Shown: positions 28,871 to 37,411, counted from the stretch's first letter. The stretch: DNA of 64,000 nucleotides from JBQLZQ01 sp052168355 (GCA_052168355.1 JBQLZQ010000068.1:62001-126000); one strand, 5' to 3'. A program made the numbers and translations. The notes: generated by a model not told the origin, from the letters alone.

Positions 28871-29092
28871 ATGAAGTTCGACAACGGGGATTGCGACACG
28901 ATGACCTGGACCCTGAACGACGATATTCGCCTCTATGCCCGGGCCTTCTCCGCCCGCCGGGGGACGTTGGCCGGCAAGGATGCGCTGGATCGCGCCGCCG
29001 AATTGGCGCAATGCGGAGACTTCGAGGGGTACGAGGTCTGGCGTCAGGTCGCCCAGGAAGTCGATCAGCTGCAACGCAGCGCCGCGGCTTAA
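28871..29092 (+). CDS. Small hypothetical protein
   Basis: Up to 73 residues, or 63 if translation starts at the second in-frame ATG (28901), which has a better-placed GGGGA. The sequence is mostly helical, with LNDDIRLYARAFSARRGTL and KDALDRAAELAQCGDFEGYEVWRQVAQEVDQL. There is no signal peptide or membrane segment. A helix-loop-helix shape with a conserved-looking tryptophan resembles small regulators, but no family is recognised. The preceding 200 bases are AT-rich and could hold its promoter. It converges on the TRAP operon with a 13-base gap. Confidence 0.6.
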   Translation: MKFDNGDCDTMTWTLNDDIRLYARAFSARRGTLAGKDALDRAAELAQCGDFEGYEVWRQVAQEVDQLQRSAAA

Positions 29093-29105
29093 GAAACCTT
29101 ATCCT

Positions 29106-30389
29106 CTACCGGTAGATCATCTCGACCAGCGTCAGCGGCACCGCCGGGACGTAGGTGACGAGCAGAAGAACCGTACCCAGAACGGCGATCAGCGGCAGGT
29201 TGACCTTCGTGGTCCGCCAGATATCGGTCTTGGCGATGGAGCAGGCCGTGACCAGGACACTGGCCACCGGCGGGGTCTGCTGACCGATGGCGATGTTCAG
29301 GGTGAGGATCAGGCCGAACTGGACCGGATCGATGCCGATCTCGCGCACCAGCGGCATGAACACGGGCACCGTCAGGATGATCGCCGCGGCGCCATGCAGC
29401 ACCATGCCGATGAACAGCAGAAAGACGTTGATCATCATCAGCACCAGGATCTTGTCCGTGGTCACGCCGGCGATGAACCGGGCGAGGCGCTGCGGCATTT
29501 CCGTTTCGGTCAGATAGAGGCCCAGCACCGCCGATGCCGCGACCAACAGCATCACCACCGCGGTCTGGATGACCCCGTCGACCAGGGCCTCGTAGAGATG
29601 CCGCAGGTCCAGCGCCCGATAGATGCCGCCGCCGATGATCAGGGCGGCCAGGACCGCAAGTCCCGCCCCTTCCGTCGCCGTGACGATGCCGCCGAAGATT
29701 CCGCCCAGGATGATGATCGGCAGCAGCAGGGCCCAACCAGCGTCGCGGGTGGCCGCCCATACGCGGCGCAGATCGAAGGCCTCCTCGCGCGGCAGGTCGT
29801 AGCGGACCGCGAACCACCAGCACAGCGCCATCATGCCGAACCCGCCGAGCAGCCCCGGCACGATCCCGGCGACGAACAGCTGGACGATGGAAGTATCGGA
29901 CAGTGCCCCGTACAGGATCATCGGGATCGACGGCGGGATGATGATCGCCAGCGACGCCGAGGACGAGGTCACGGCGGCGGCAAAGCGCGCATCGTAGCCG
30001 CGCCGCTTCATCGACGGGATCAGCACCGACCCGATGGCCGCCACGTCGGCCACGGCCGAGCCGGAGATTTCCGCGAAGAACAGCGACACCCCGACATTGA
30101 CCATGGCCAGACCGCCGCGCATGAAGCCGATCAAAGCCGAAACAAAGGCGATCAGCCGGCGCGAGATGCCGCCGGTGTTCATCAGGGCGCCGGCCAGAAT
30201 GAACAGCGGAATGGCGATCAGGGGAAAGCTGGTCGCGCCGTCATAGATGGACAGGGCGGCGTTATAGAGCCCCAGATGGCCGCGCAGGATCCACACGCCG
30301 GCCAGCGCGGCCGCCAGGATGGCCACGGCGATCGGCAGGCCGATGGCGATCAGCGCGAACATCAACAGCAGGATGCCGGCTTCGATCAT
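29106..30389 (-). CDS. TRAP transporter large permease, DctM type
   Basis: A 427-residue protein with about 12 membrane helices. It has the DctM/SiaM family pattern, including GGLAMVNVGVSLFFAEISGSAVADVAAIGS-like residues near 95-122 and FVAGIVPGLLGG near 165. It is the sodium-driven translocator of a tripartite transporter whose small subunit and binding protein are encoded just upstream in the operon. Its ATG overlaps the DctQ stop by four bases (ATGA). Substrate cannot be read from this subunit. Confidence 0.93.
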   Translation of the reverse strand: MIEAGILLLMFALIAIGLPIAVAILAAALAGVWILRGHLGLYNAALSIYDGATSFPLIAIPLFILAGALMNTGGISRRLIAFVSALIGFMRGGLAMVNVGVSLFFAEISGSAVADVAAIGSVLIPSMKRRGYDARFAAAVTSSSASLAIIIPPSIPMILYGALSDTSIVQLFVAGIVPGLLGGFGMMALCWWFAVRYDLPREEAFDLRRVWAATRDAGWALLLPIIILGGIFGGIVTATEGAGLAVLAALIIGGGIYRALDLRHLYEALVDGVIQTAVVMLLVAASAVLGLYLTETEMPQRLARFIAGVTTDKILVLMMINVFLLFIGMVLHGAAAIILTVPVFMPLVREIGIDPVQFGLILTLNIAIGQQTPPVASVLVTACSIAKTDIWRTTKVNLPLIAVLGTVLLLVTYVPAVPLTLVEMIYR

Positions 30390-30943
30390 CGCGACGGACC
30401 CGTGGACGACGTTTCCAGATCGCGCTGGGCGCGGGCGATTTCAGCCTCGATCTCAAGGCTCTCGGCGTCCTTGCCGGCCCGCATCTGGCGCCAGCGTTCC
30501 GCCGTGGTCAGGGCACGGGCCAGGCTGATCACCACGGCGGCGACCGGCAGGACCGCCTTGGACATTGCCAGGGAGATCCAGGGAAGCGACACTAGGCTTT
30601 CGGTGCCGAAAATCGCCAGGATGGTCCAGCCCGCCCAGGCCATGGCCCAGAACGCGGCATGGAAGACGATGTCGCCGATCACGAACAGGATGGCCTGCAG
30701 CGCCGGCGGCGCCGCCGTCAGAAGCCCGCCGAAGCTGAGATGGGCATTGCGCAATGCCGCCAACCCGGCGCCGATAAAGGTGATCCAGGCCAGCAGCAGC
30801 GAAGCCGCCTCGTCGTACCAGATCAGGGAATTGCCGCTGTAGCGAAAGGCCACGGCGACCACCACGATCACCGCCAGCGTGACCAGCAGGCCGAGCGTCA
30901 CGATCTGCAGCACCCAGTCGAGAAGACGGGCCAGCCAAGCCAT
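30386..30943 (-). CDS. TRAP transporter small permease, DctQ type
   Basis: A 185-residue protein with four membrane helices (about 10-32, 45-65, 85-105 and 125-145) and the DctQ signature WYDEAASLLLAWITFIGAGLAALRNAHLSFG. The C-terminus is a charged helix (EIEAEIARAQRDLE). The ATG at 30943 is preceded by GGAGG; a longer upstream frame lacks a good start. It couples DctM to the binding protein. It starts 72 bases after the binding-protein gene. Confidence 0.9.
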   Translation of the reverse strand: MAWLARLLDWVLQIVTLGLLVTLAVIVVVAVAFRYSGNSLIWYDEAASLLLAWITFIGAGLAALRNAHLSFGGLLTAAPPALQAILFVIGDIVFHAAFWAMAWAGWTILAIFGTESLVSLPWISLAMSKAVLPVAAVVISLARALTTAERWRQMRAGKDAESLEIEAEIARAQRDLETSSTGPSR

Positions 30944-31015
30944 GTCGGGAAACCTCCGTACCGCCGTGGCGGCGGGCCCGCATCCCGAAGGACCGCCCCG
31001 CCCCACATGCCGGCG

Positions 31016-32002
31016 TCAGTTGGCCAGTGACAGCGCCTGATCGATCATCGCCCGGCCGCCTTCGACCTCCTCGGCAAAGGCGTCGTAGATGGGCGTCGAG
31101 GCGTCGACGAAGGACTGCCGGTCGGCGACATTGACGATCATGCCGGCCGCCTTCATTTCCTCCAGAAGCTCCTCGTCCGCGGCGGCCCCCTGCGCGCGGG
31201 CCCAGCCCTCGACCTCGTGGGCCGTCTCGGACAGCACGGTCTGGATGTCCGGGTCAAGCGCTTCGAACACCGCCTTGCCGGCGGTCGGGAAGGCCGGCGA
31301 ATAGACATGGCCGGTCATGCTCAGATACTCCTGAACCTCGTTCAGGTTGGCCGCGGCGATGTTGGTCAGTGGGTTTTCCTGGCCGTCGATGACGTTGGTC
31401 TGAAGCCCGACGAACACCTCCGAAAAGGCCATCGGGGTCGGATTGGCGCCCCAGGTCTCGAACATCCGGACCCGCCATGTCGAATTCGGCGTCCGGATCT
31501 TCAGCCCGTCGAGATCGGCTGGCGTGTCGATGGGGCGACTGTTGTTGGTGATATGCCGGATCCCGTTTTCCCACACACCCAGGACCAGATACCCCTGCTC
31601 CGCCGCCGCGGGCACCAGCACCTCCTCGAACACGGCGTCCTGGATGCGGGCCAGATGGTCACGGTCGCTGACCAGGAACGGCATGTCGAACACCGCGTAT
31701 TCGTCGGCGATCGACGACATGATGGAAGACGGCAACGACAGATGCACCGAGCCCAGCTTGAGCTTCTGCATCAAATCCTGATCCTTGCCGAGCTGCGAGG
31801 AGTCGAACAGCTTGACCTCCGCCTTGCCGGCCAGCTTTTCGTTGGCGATGCGGGTGAACTCGGCGGCCGTGCGCTGTTGCAGCGATCCCGGCTCGGCGCT
31901 GATGGCGAAGATGATCTCTTCCTGCGCGGTGCCCTCGGCCGGCGCGATGGCCAGCACCAAGGCGGTCGCGGCCAATCCTGTCATAAGACGCTTGATCATC
32001 AT
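31016..32002 (-). CDS. TRAP transporter substrate-binding protein, DctP type
   Basis: A 328-residue periplasmic protein with a signal peptide (residues 1-26, ending GTAQE). It has the DctP core: FDSSQLGKDQDLMQKLKLGSVHLSL near 65, the long helix region, and KIRTPNSTWRVRMFETWGANPTPMAFSEVF near 165, whose Arg normally clamps a ligand carboxylate. An acidic, carboxylate-bearing ligand is therefore likely. There are two adjacent ATGs; the second (31999) sits at better distance from GGGAGG. It lies between the PdxA-like gene and dctQM in one operon. Confidence 0.92.
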   Translation of the reverse strand: MMIKRLMTGLAATALVLAIAPAEGTAQEEIIFAISAEPGSLQQRTAAEFTRIANEKLAGKAEVKLFDSSQLGKDQDLMQKLKLGSVHLSLPSSIMSSIADEYAVFDMPFLVSDRDHLARIQDAVFEEVLVPAAAEQGYLVLGVWENGIRHITNNSRPIDTPADLDGLKIRTPNSTWRVRMFETWGANPTPMAFSEVFVGLQTNVIDGQENPLTNIAAANLNEVQEYLSMTGHVYSPAFPTAGKAVFEALDPDIQTVLSETAHEVEGWARAQGAAADEELLEEMKAAGMIVNVADRQSFVDASTPIYDAFAEEVEGGRAMIDQALSLAN

Positions 32003-32070
32003 GATCCTCCCTTTCGTTGTCGGGTTTCTTGGTTGGTCGGTTGTCGGCGTGTCTCCGCTCTGACCGGGTC

Positions 32071-33174
32071 CTAGGCGGCCCGGTGGCGGACCCGCTGGAC
32101 GACCGCGTCGAGGTCCTCCAAGCGGCGGTCGACGGGAGCGAAGCCATCTTCTCCGGCGGCCCGGCGGGCCATGTCGGCCGCCAGCGCCACCGCCCGAAGC
32201 GTGGCGCCGGGGTTGGCCTTGCCCTGGCCGGCGATGTCGTAGGCCGTGCCGTGGGCGGGTGTGGTGATCGGGAAGGGATAGCCGCCCAGCATGGTGACGC
32301 CACGATCGAAGCCGATCAGCTTCATCGCGATCTGGCCCTGGTCGTGATACATGGTCAGAACCGCGTCGAAGGCGCCGTCGCGGGCCAGAAGAAACACCGT
32401 GTCGGCCGGAAACGGGCCCTCCACGGCCAGCCCCCTGCCCCGCGCCTCGGTCACGGCGGGGCCGATGATCCGCTGTTCCTCGTGGCCGAAATTGCCGCCA
32501 TCGCCGGCATGGGGGTTGAGCCCGGCCACGGCGATGCGCGGCTTGGCGAAGCCCGCCGTGCGCATGCAGGCGTCGGTCAGCACGATATTGTCGAGAACGG
32601 CTTCGTGGGTGATCAGCGGGGCCACCGCGCCCAGCGGCACGTGCGATGTCACCCGCGCGTTCCACACCTCGTCCAGAATGTTGAATTCGCTGCCATCCTC
32701 GGCCGCGCCGATGGTGCGGGTGATGAACCCGATTTCATCGATATAGTCGGGCGCGCCAAGCCGCATGGCGTGCTTGTTGAACGGGGTGAAGCAGACCGCG
32801 TCGGCGATACCCGCATCGGCAATCGACAGGGCCAGCCGGAAATTCTCCAGGGCCGAGGCGCCGCCTTTGGCCGACGCCGTGCCGGGCGTTATGGACGCCG
32901 GGTCCAGATGACCCAGGTCAAGAAACAATGTCTGTTCCGCCGGTGCCGCGGACGGTCGACCGGGGTCGACGGAAGACACGGCGGCGGTCACGCCGGCCTG
33001 ACGCTCGCCCAGGGCCAAAACCCGCCGGTCGCCGATGACAAGCAGGTCGGCGGTGCCGGTCGTCGTCGAGTCGGCCAGAAGCCGGGCCGTCAGTTCCGGG
33101 CTGATGCCGGCCGGATCGCCCATGGCCAGCGCGATCATCGGTTTGTGCGGACGGTCCTTTGCGGACGTATCCAT
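32071..33174 (-). CDS. PdxA/PdxA2-family 4-hydroxythreonine-4-phosphate-type dehydrogenase
   Basis: A 367-residue PdxA-family protein. It has MGDPAGISPELTARLL at the N-terminus and the three metal histidines expected in VTSHVPLG, GLNPHAGDGG and MYHDQGQ. GTAYDIAGQGKANPG is the NAD-phosphate region. PdxA makes a pyridoxal phosphate precursor, but the catabolic relative PdxA2 oxidises four-carbon sugar-acid phosphates such as threonate 4-phosphate. Its place as first gene of a TRAP operon under a divergent GntR regulator favours a catabolic role (inference). The DUF1537 kinase that usually partners PdxA2 is not in the window. The start at 33174 was chosen for its GGGAGGAAA ribosome-binding site. 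Confidence 0.87.
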   Translation of the reverse strand: MDTSAKDRPHKPMIALAMGDPAGISPELTARLLADSTTTGTADLLVIGDRRVLALGERQAGVTAAVSSVDPGRPSAAPAEQTLFLDLGHLDPASITPGTASAKGGASALENFRLALSIADAGIADAVCFTPFNKHAMRLGAPDYIDEIGFITRTIGAAEDGSEFNILDEVWNARVTSHVPLGAVAPLITHEAVLDNIVLTDACMRTAGFAKPRIAVAGLNPHAGDGGNFGHEEQRIIGPAVTEARGRGLAVEGPFPADTVFLLARDGAFDAVLTMYHDQGQIAMKLIGFDRGVTMLGGYPFPITTPAHGTAYDIAGQGKANPGATLRAVALAADMARRAAGEDGFAPVDRRLEDLDAVVQRVRHRAA

Positions 33175-33195
33175 GCGGTTTCCTCCCTGCTCGAT

Positions 33196-33244
33196 ATACT
33201 GTATACAGAAGAGGTCATGGCTCGCAAGCATACTGTATACAGAA
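33196..33244. promoter_or_regulatory. Twin palindromic operator, probably for the divergent GntR regulator
   Basis: The 15-base sequence ATACTGTATACAGAA occurs exactly twice, at 33196-33210 and 33230-33244, 34 bases apart. Each contains the perfect 10-bp palindrome CTGTATACAG (33199-33208 and 33233-33242). FadR-subfamily GntR proteins bind short palindromes of this type, and the divergent gntR gene starts 67 bases away. Binding of the GntR product is inferred. Confidence 0.75.
33200..33227 (-). promoter_or_regulatory. Predicted promoter of the pdxA-like/TRAP operon
   Basis: On the minus strand a -35 box TTGCGA (33222-33227) and a -10 box TATACA (33200-33205) are 16 bases apart, ending about 26 bases before the predicted start codon of the PdxA-like gene. 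The -10 box lies inside the first GntR operator and the -35 box lies between the two operators, the arrangement expected for repression. Confidence 0.55.
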
Positions 33245-33311
33245 TACCGATTTTGTCCGGCGGCCCTGGCGACACCGGTCGCTTTGGGCCGGGCCCGGCC
33301 GGAGAAACCCT

Positions 33312-33995
33312 ATGAGCGAGCCATCGGTGGCCGGAGACACCCGCCCCGACACCCCGCCGATCCAGCGGCAGACCCTGCACGAGGCGGTTGCCTCCCGGGT
33401 CCGGGACATGATCATCGAGGGCGTGCTGTTGCCCGGCACGCGGATCAACGAGGTTCATCTGGGCCGCGAGCTCGGCGTGTCGCGAACGCCCCTGCGCGAG
33501 GCCATGCGCACCCTGGCCGGCGAAGGGCTGATCGATCTGGTGCCCAGCCGCGGCGTCATGGTCCACAAGCCGTCGCCGGAGGCGGTGTTCGGCATGCTGG
33601 AGGTGCTGGCCAGCCTGGAGGCGCTGGCCGGGCGTCTGGCCTGCCAGCGGGCCAGCGACGCCGGCATCGCCGCGCTGGTCCGGCTGCACGACCGGATGAT
33701 GGATCTGTACCGGGCCGGCGACCGGCTCAACTATTACAAGGACAACCAGGCCATCCACACCGGCATCGTCGCGCTGGCCGGCAACGACACCCTGCGCGAT
33801 GTCCACGGCAACATCCAGGCCCGTCTCAAGCGCATCCGCTTTATCGGCAACGAAAAGCCCGAGAAGTGGCGCGACGCCGTGGCCGAGCATGAGGAAATGA
33901 TCGCCGCGCTGAAGGCCCGCGACGGCGACCGCCTGGCCGCCGTCCTCGACCGCCATCTGCGCAACACTTGGGAGCGGGTGCGCTCGGTGGTTTAG
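33312..33995 (+). CDS. GntR-family transcriptional regulator, FadR subfamily (FCD domain)
   Basis: A 227-residue regulator. Residues about 20-85 are the winged helix-turn-helix with the signature RINEVHLGRELGVSRTPLREAMRTLAGEGL. Residues about 95-220 are the all-helical FCD ligand domain, with the expected Asp/His metal-site pattern (HDRMMDLY, NQAIHTGI, HEEMIAALKARD, DRHLRNTW). Such proteins usually repress catabolic operons until a carboxylic acid binds. The divergent PdxA-like/TRAP operon with twin palindromes in between is the obvious target. The ATG at 33312 follows GGAG; a longer frame runs back through the operators. Confidence 0.92.
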   Translation: MSEPSVAGDTRPDTPPIQRQTLHEAVASRVRDMIIEGVLLPGTRINEVHLGRELGVSRTPLREAMRTLAGEGLIDLVPSRGVMVHKPSPEAVFGMLEVLASLEALAGRLACQRASDAGIAALVRLHDRMMDLYRAGDRLNYYKDNQAIHTGIVALAGNDTLRDVHGNIQARLKRIRFIGNEKPEKWRDAVAEHEEMIAALKARDGDRLAAVLDRHLRNTWERVRSVV

Positions 33996-34022
33996 GGAGC
34001 CACGTCGTCTTGCCGCGGCCGG

Positions 34023-34721
34023 TCAGCGACCGACGCAGGTCTTGTCGCCCAGGCTGTCGCGCCAGCGGGCCCGCAGGGCAGCGGGCCGGTCGGGATAGCG
34101 GTCGTCCAGGAACTCAGCCTCGATCACCCGGTCGGTGCGGAAATTCCGGAAGTCCTGGCGCAACTCGCACCAGGCGATCAGCAGGCGCGCGGTCTGGAAA
34201 TAGCCGACCCCGATCGGCCATACCGTGCGCTGCGTCCTGCGGTCGTTTTCGTCGCGGTAGTCCAGCGCGATCTTGCGGCCGGCGTGGATCCAGGCGCGCG
34301 CCCGGGTCATGTCCAGCCCGTCGGTTGGCGGATCGTGGGCCGGCGGCGCCAGGCCGGTGGGTTCCAGCACGAACAGCCGCAGATGGTCGGGCACGGACGC
34401 CGCGATCTTGGCGATGAGGTCCTGAGCGGCGCGGGTCAGCCCCGGGTCGCCGCGCCCGGCCACCCATTGGGCGCCGAGCACCGCCGCCTCGATCTCCTCG
34501 GGCGTGAGCATCAGCGGCGGCAGGTCGAACCCGCCCTCCAGCACATAGCCCATGCCCGCCTCGCCGCGGATCGGCACCCGCTGGCCGATCAAGTCGGCAA
34601 CGTCGCGGTAGACGGTCCGAATCGATGTTTCCAGTTCCGCCGCGATGGCGCCGGCCGTGGTCGGGCGGTGCGTGCGCCGCAGGATCTGGATGATCTGAAA
34701 CAGCCGGTCGGCCCGTCGCAT
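34023..34721 (-). CDS. HTH/WYL-domain transcriptional regulator (YafY/YobV type)
   Basis: A 232-residue regulator with an N-terminal HTH_11 domain (RADRLFQIIQILRRTHRPTT then SIRTVYRDVADL, residues 3-50). A linker follows with GYVLEGGFDLPPLMLTPEE, and a C-terminal WYL domain (about 140-225) has WPIGVGYFQTARLLIAWCELR. WYL domains sense small ligands or nucleic-acid fragments. GGAGGCGAC precedes the ATG at 34721. It is divergent from a GST-fold gene 113 bases away, which is its likely target by position. Confidence 0.9.
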   Translation of the reverse strand: MRRADRLFQIIQILRRTHRPTTAGAIAAELETSIRTVYRDVADLIGQRVPIRGEAGMGYVLEGGFDLPPLMLTPEEIEAAVLGAQWVAGRGDPGLTRAAQDLIAKIAASVPDHLRLFVLEPTGLAPPAHDPPTDGLDMTRARAWIHAGRKIALDYRDENDRRTQRTVWPIGVGYFQTARLLIAWCELRQDFRNFRTDRVIEAEFLDDRYPDRPAALRARWRDSLGDKTCVGR

Positions 34722-34834
34722 GTCGCCTCCTCCGATGCTCCATCCATCCTCGCGCACCGATGCTGACAGCATGGTGGCAGCAGGGCGGGCCTATGCAAAG
34801 GGCCTCACCGCAACCCGCCAAAGAGGGATGGATC

Positions 34835-35611
34835 ATGATCACGCTCTACACCTTCGGCCCGGCCTTCGGTCTGCCCGACTCAAGCCCGTTCGTCACCAAA
34901 ACCGAAGTGCAGCTCAAGATGGCCGGTCTGGACTATCGCGCCGTTTCCGGCGGCTATCCCACCGCGCCGAAGGGCAAACTGCCGTACATCGACGACGACG
35001 GGGTCATCGTCGCCGATTCCACCTTCATCCGCGCCCATATCGAGCGGAAGTACGGGTTCGACTTCGACAGGGGGTTGGACGTTGTGGCGCGCGCCCGCGC
35101 CTGGGCCATCGAGCGCATGCTGGAGGACCACCTCTATTGGGCCGCGGCCTACACGCGCTGGATCATGCCCGACAACTTCGCCAAGGGGCCGGCGCATTTC
35201 TTCGACGCCATGCCCGAACCGGAACGGACGGCGATGCGCCGGACCGTGGTCGATCAGACGTCCCGGGATCTGCGCGGCCAAGGCCTCGGCCGTCACAGCG
35301 ACGCGGAGATCGGCGATCTGGCCGGCCGGTCCCTGTCCGCCCTGGCGACCTTGTTGGGCGACGATCCCTATCTCGGCGGCGACCGCCCCTGCGGCACCGA
35401 CGCGACGGCGTTCAGCCTGGTGGCCGGAGCCCTTTGCCCCGTTTTCGAGTCGCCGGTCCGCCGGTCGGCCGAGAGCTTTCCCAATCTGACGGCCTATGCC
35501 GGGCGGATGATGCGCACCTTTTATCCGGACAACGCCTGGATCCCGGCGGCGGCCGCCACCGCGCCCAGGGTGTCGGGGCCGCGCGCCCTGGCGGTGGCGG
35601 AATGGGGATGA
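34835..35611 (+). CDS. Glutathione S-transferase-fold protein
   Basis: A 258-residue protein with a thioredoxin-like N-terminal domain (ITLYTFGPAFGLPDSSPFVTK, then GKLPYIDDDG and VADSTFIRAHIE with the GST-type Asp-Ser motif near residue 68). A helical C-terminal domain follows. The sequence is closest in style to the metaxin/FAX-like GST branch rather than classic detoxifying GSTs, so transferase activity is uncertain. AGAGGGA precedes the ATG at 34835; upstream in-frame ATGs run into the divergent promoter. It is probably controlled by the divergent WYL regulator. Confidence 0.83.
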   Translation: MITLYTFGPAFGLPDSSPFVTKTEVQLKMAGLDYRAVSGGYPTAPKGKLPYIDDDGVIVADSTFIRAHIERKYGFDFDRGLDVVARARAWAIERMLEDHLYWAAAYTRWIMPDNFAKGPAHFFDAMPEPERTAMRRTVVDQTSRDLRGQGLGRHSDAEIGDLAGRSLSALATLLGDDPYLGGDRPCGTDATAFSLVAGALCPVFESPVRRSAESFPNLTAYAGRMMRTFYPDNAWIPAAAATAPRVSGPRALAVAEWG

Positions 35612-35697
35612 CGGGCACCGTGGCGAAGGCGTGGGCCCTGCCCTCACCCTTCGCCGACCGCCCGACCAGCCTGCATGCCACCGGGAGAACACATCGG

Positions 35698-35985
35698 ATG
35701 TTTATCGTACTGCTTAGATTTACCGGCAACAAAGACCGGGCCGCACAATTCATGGACGGCCACAAGGCATGGATCGAACGGGGTTTTGAAGACGGTGTTT
35801 TTCTGCTGACCGGCAGTCTTCAGCCCAATTCGGGCGGTGGGATCATGGCGCACAACGTGTCGCTGCCGGATCTTCAAAGCCGGGTGAACGACGACCCGTT
35901 TGTGGCGCGGAACATCGTAAGCGCCGAAATCTTTGAAATCACGCCATCCAAAACGGACGAGCGGTTGGGATTTCTGCTCGACTGA
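35698..35985 (+). CDS. YciI-family protein
   Basis: A 95-residue protein of the YciI/dimeric alpha-beta barrel group. It starts MFIVLLRFTGNK, has the helix FMDGHKAWIERGFEDGVFLLTG with the conserved His and Asp of the putative active site, then QPNSGGGIMAHN and DDPFVARNIVSAEIFEI. The family's reaction is mostly unknown; some members are dehalogenase- or monooxygenase-like. It lies 86 bases after the GST gene on the same strand and may be co-regulated. Base composition is a little less GC-rich than its neighbours. Confidence 0.88.
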   Translation: MFIVLLRFTGNKDRAAQFMDGHKAWIERGFEDGVFLLTGSLQPNSGGGIMAHNVSLPDLQSRVNDDPFVARNIVSAEIFEITPSKTDERLGFLLD

Positions 35986-36066
35986 ACATCGGGTTGCCCA
36001 GAACCGCCGACAACCCGCTCGGCTCGAGCGTGTCACCCATGTCTCCGGTATGGACCCTGGTGAAAA

Positions 36067-36143
<77 letters not shown>

Positions 36144-36182
36144 CCCGGCCGCCCGGCCGGTGCCGGCCGCCGATACCGGCGG

Positions 36183-36473
36183 TCAGCGCGGGCGCGGCTT
36201 GAAATTGTCCCCATAGTTGCGCGGCTGGACCCGGCGTTGGTGTTCCGCCTGGACCGTGTACTCCAAGCCCTTGCGCTTGGCGAAGGCCACGGCCTCCTCC
36301 TTGGACCCGAAGCGCAGGCGCACCTGGTTGAGCGTGTCGCCGGAGCTGACCCAGCCCATCAGCGGTTCGGGCCGCCGCGGCGTCGCCGGTTCGTATTCCA
36401 GCACCCAGTCCCGGATCTTGCCCCGTCCGGACTGCATGGCCGTGCGTGTCGGGCGGTAGATGCGCGCCTGCAT
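36183..36473 (-). CDS. NADH-quinone oxidoreductase accessory subunit, NDUFS4 (ETC complex I) type
   Basis: A 96-residue protein matching the bacterial NDUFS4/18-kDa subunit. It opens ARIYRPTRTAMQSG and has WVLEYEP, then LMGWVSSGDTLNQVRLRF and EEAVAFAKRKGLEYTV, and ends in RPRNYGDNF-type residues, as in mitochondrial NDUFS4. In alphaproteobacteria and mitochondria this subunit stabilises the NADH-oxidising arm of complex I. It sits alone between two tRNA genes, away from the nuo operon, as is usual. Confidence 0.9.
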   Translation of the reverse strand: MQARIYRPTRTAMQSGRGKIRDWVLEYEPATPRRPEPLMGWVSSGDTLNQVRLRFGSKEEAVAFAKRKGLEYTVQAEHQRRVQPRNYGDNFKPRPR

Positions 36474-36521
36474 GAAAGCCTGTCCCCGCCTGCCTCAAAA
36501 GCCTCAAAACATCCCGCGGGC

Positions 36522-36598
<77 letters not shown>

Positions 36599-36745
36599 TG
36601 CCCAGCCGCGGTGCATACACGATGGCCGCATGGCAGGCAAGCATACGGGGGTCCTTTCGCACCGCCGGCCGATGGGTTAGGAAGGCCCATTGATCCGTCC
36701 CAACCCGTCCTCCCCTCCTCCCCCATCCCCCGCGAGAGCCGCCCC

Positions 36746-37411
36746 TTGACCACGCGATCCCTGTTTCTGCCCGACCGGCTGTACGACTACATGGTCGGCG
36801 TGGGCTGCCGCGAGCCGGCGGTGCTGGCGCGCCTGCGGGCCGAAACCGCCTCCCTGCCCCAGGCCCATTACCAGATTTCGCCCGAGGAAGGGCAGATCCT
36901 GACCCTGCTGGTGGAGGTGACCGGGGCCCGGCGCACCCTGGATATCGGCACCTTCACCGGCTACAGCGCCCTGGCCGTGGCCCTGGCCCTGCCGGCCGAC
37001 GGCAAGGTCGTGACCCTGGACATCTCCGAGGCGTTCACCGGCATCGCCCGGCGGTTCTGGCGCGAGGCCGGGATGGACGACCGGATCGACCTGCGGCTGG
37101 GGCCGGCGCTCGAGGGGCTGGACGCGCTTCTGGCGGACGGCGCCGCGGGAACGTTCGATTTCGCCTTCATCGATGCCGACAAGGAACGGTACGACGCCTA
37201 TTACGAGCGGTCGCTGACGCTGGTGCGTCCCGGCGGGCTGATCGCCGTCGACAACACCCTGTGGCGCGGCCGCGTCGCCGATCCGGACGACCGCCGCGCC
37301 AAGACGGTGGCCTTTCGCGCCTTCAACGCCAAAGTTCACGGCGATGCCCGCGTCACCCCGGCGCTGCTGCCGGTGGGCGACGGGCTGACCCTGGCCCGCA
37401 AGCGGCCCTGA
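36746..37411 (+). CDS. SAM-dependent O-methyltransferase (CCoAOMT-like), copy 1
   Basis: A 221-residue class I methyltransferase of the caffeoyl-CoA OMT/COMT-like bacterial group. SAM motif I is DIGTFTGYSALAVALALP near residue 69. The metal-binding Asp lies in FIDADKERYDAYYE near 145, with DNTLWRG near 170. Acceptors are usually catechol-type hydroxyls and the true substrate is unknown. The start is taken as TTG at 36746 because it gives TTRSLFLPDRLYDYM, which aligns with the ATG start of the following paralogue. No ATG fits without crossing the tRNA-Pro region. It lies 29 bases before copy 2. Confidence 0.85.
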   Translation: MTTRSLFLPDRLYDYMVGVGCREPAVLARLRAETASLPQAHYQISPEEGQILTLLVEVTGARRTLDIGTFTGYSALAVALALPADGKVVTLDISEAFTGIARRFWREAGMDDRIDLRLGPALEGLDALLADGAAGTFDFAFIDADKERYDAYYERSLTLVRPGGLIAVDNTLWRGRVADPDDRRAKTVAFRAFNAKVHGDARVTPALLPVGDGLTLARKRP

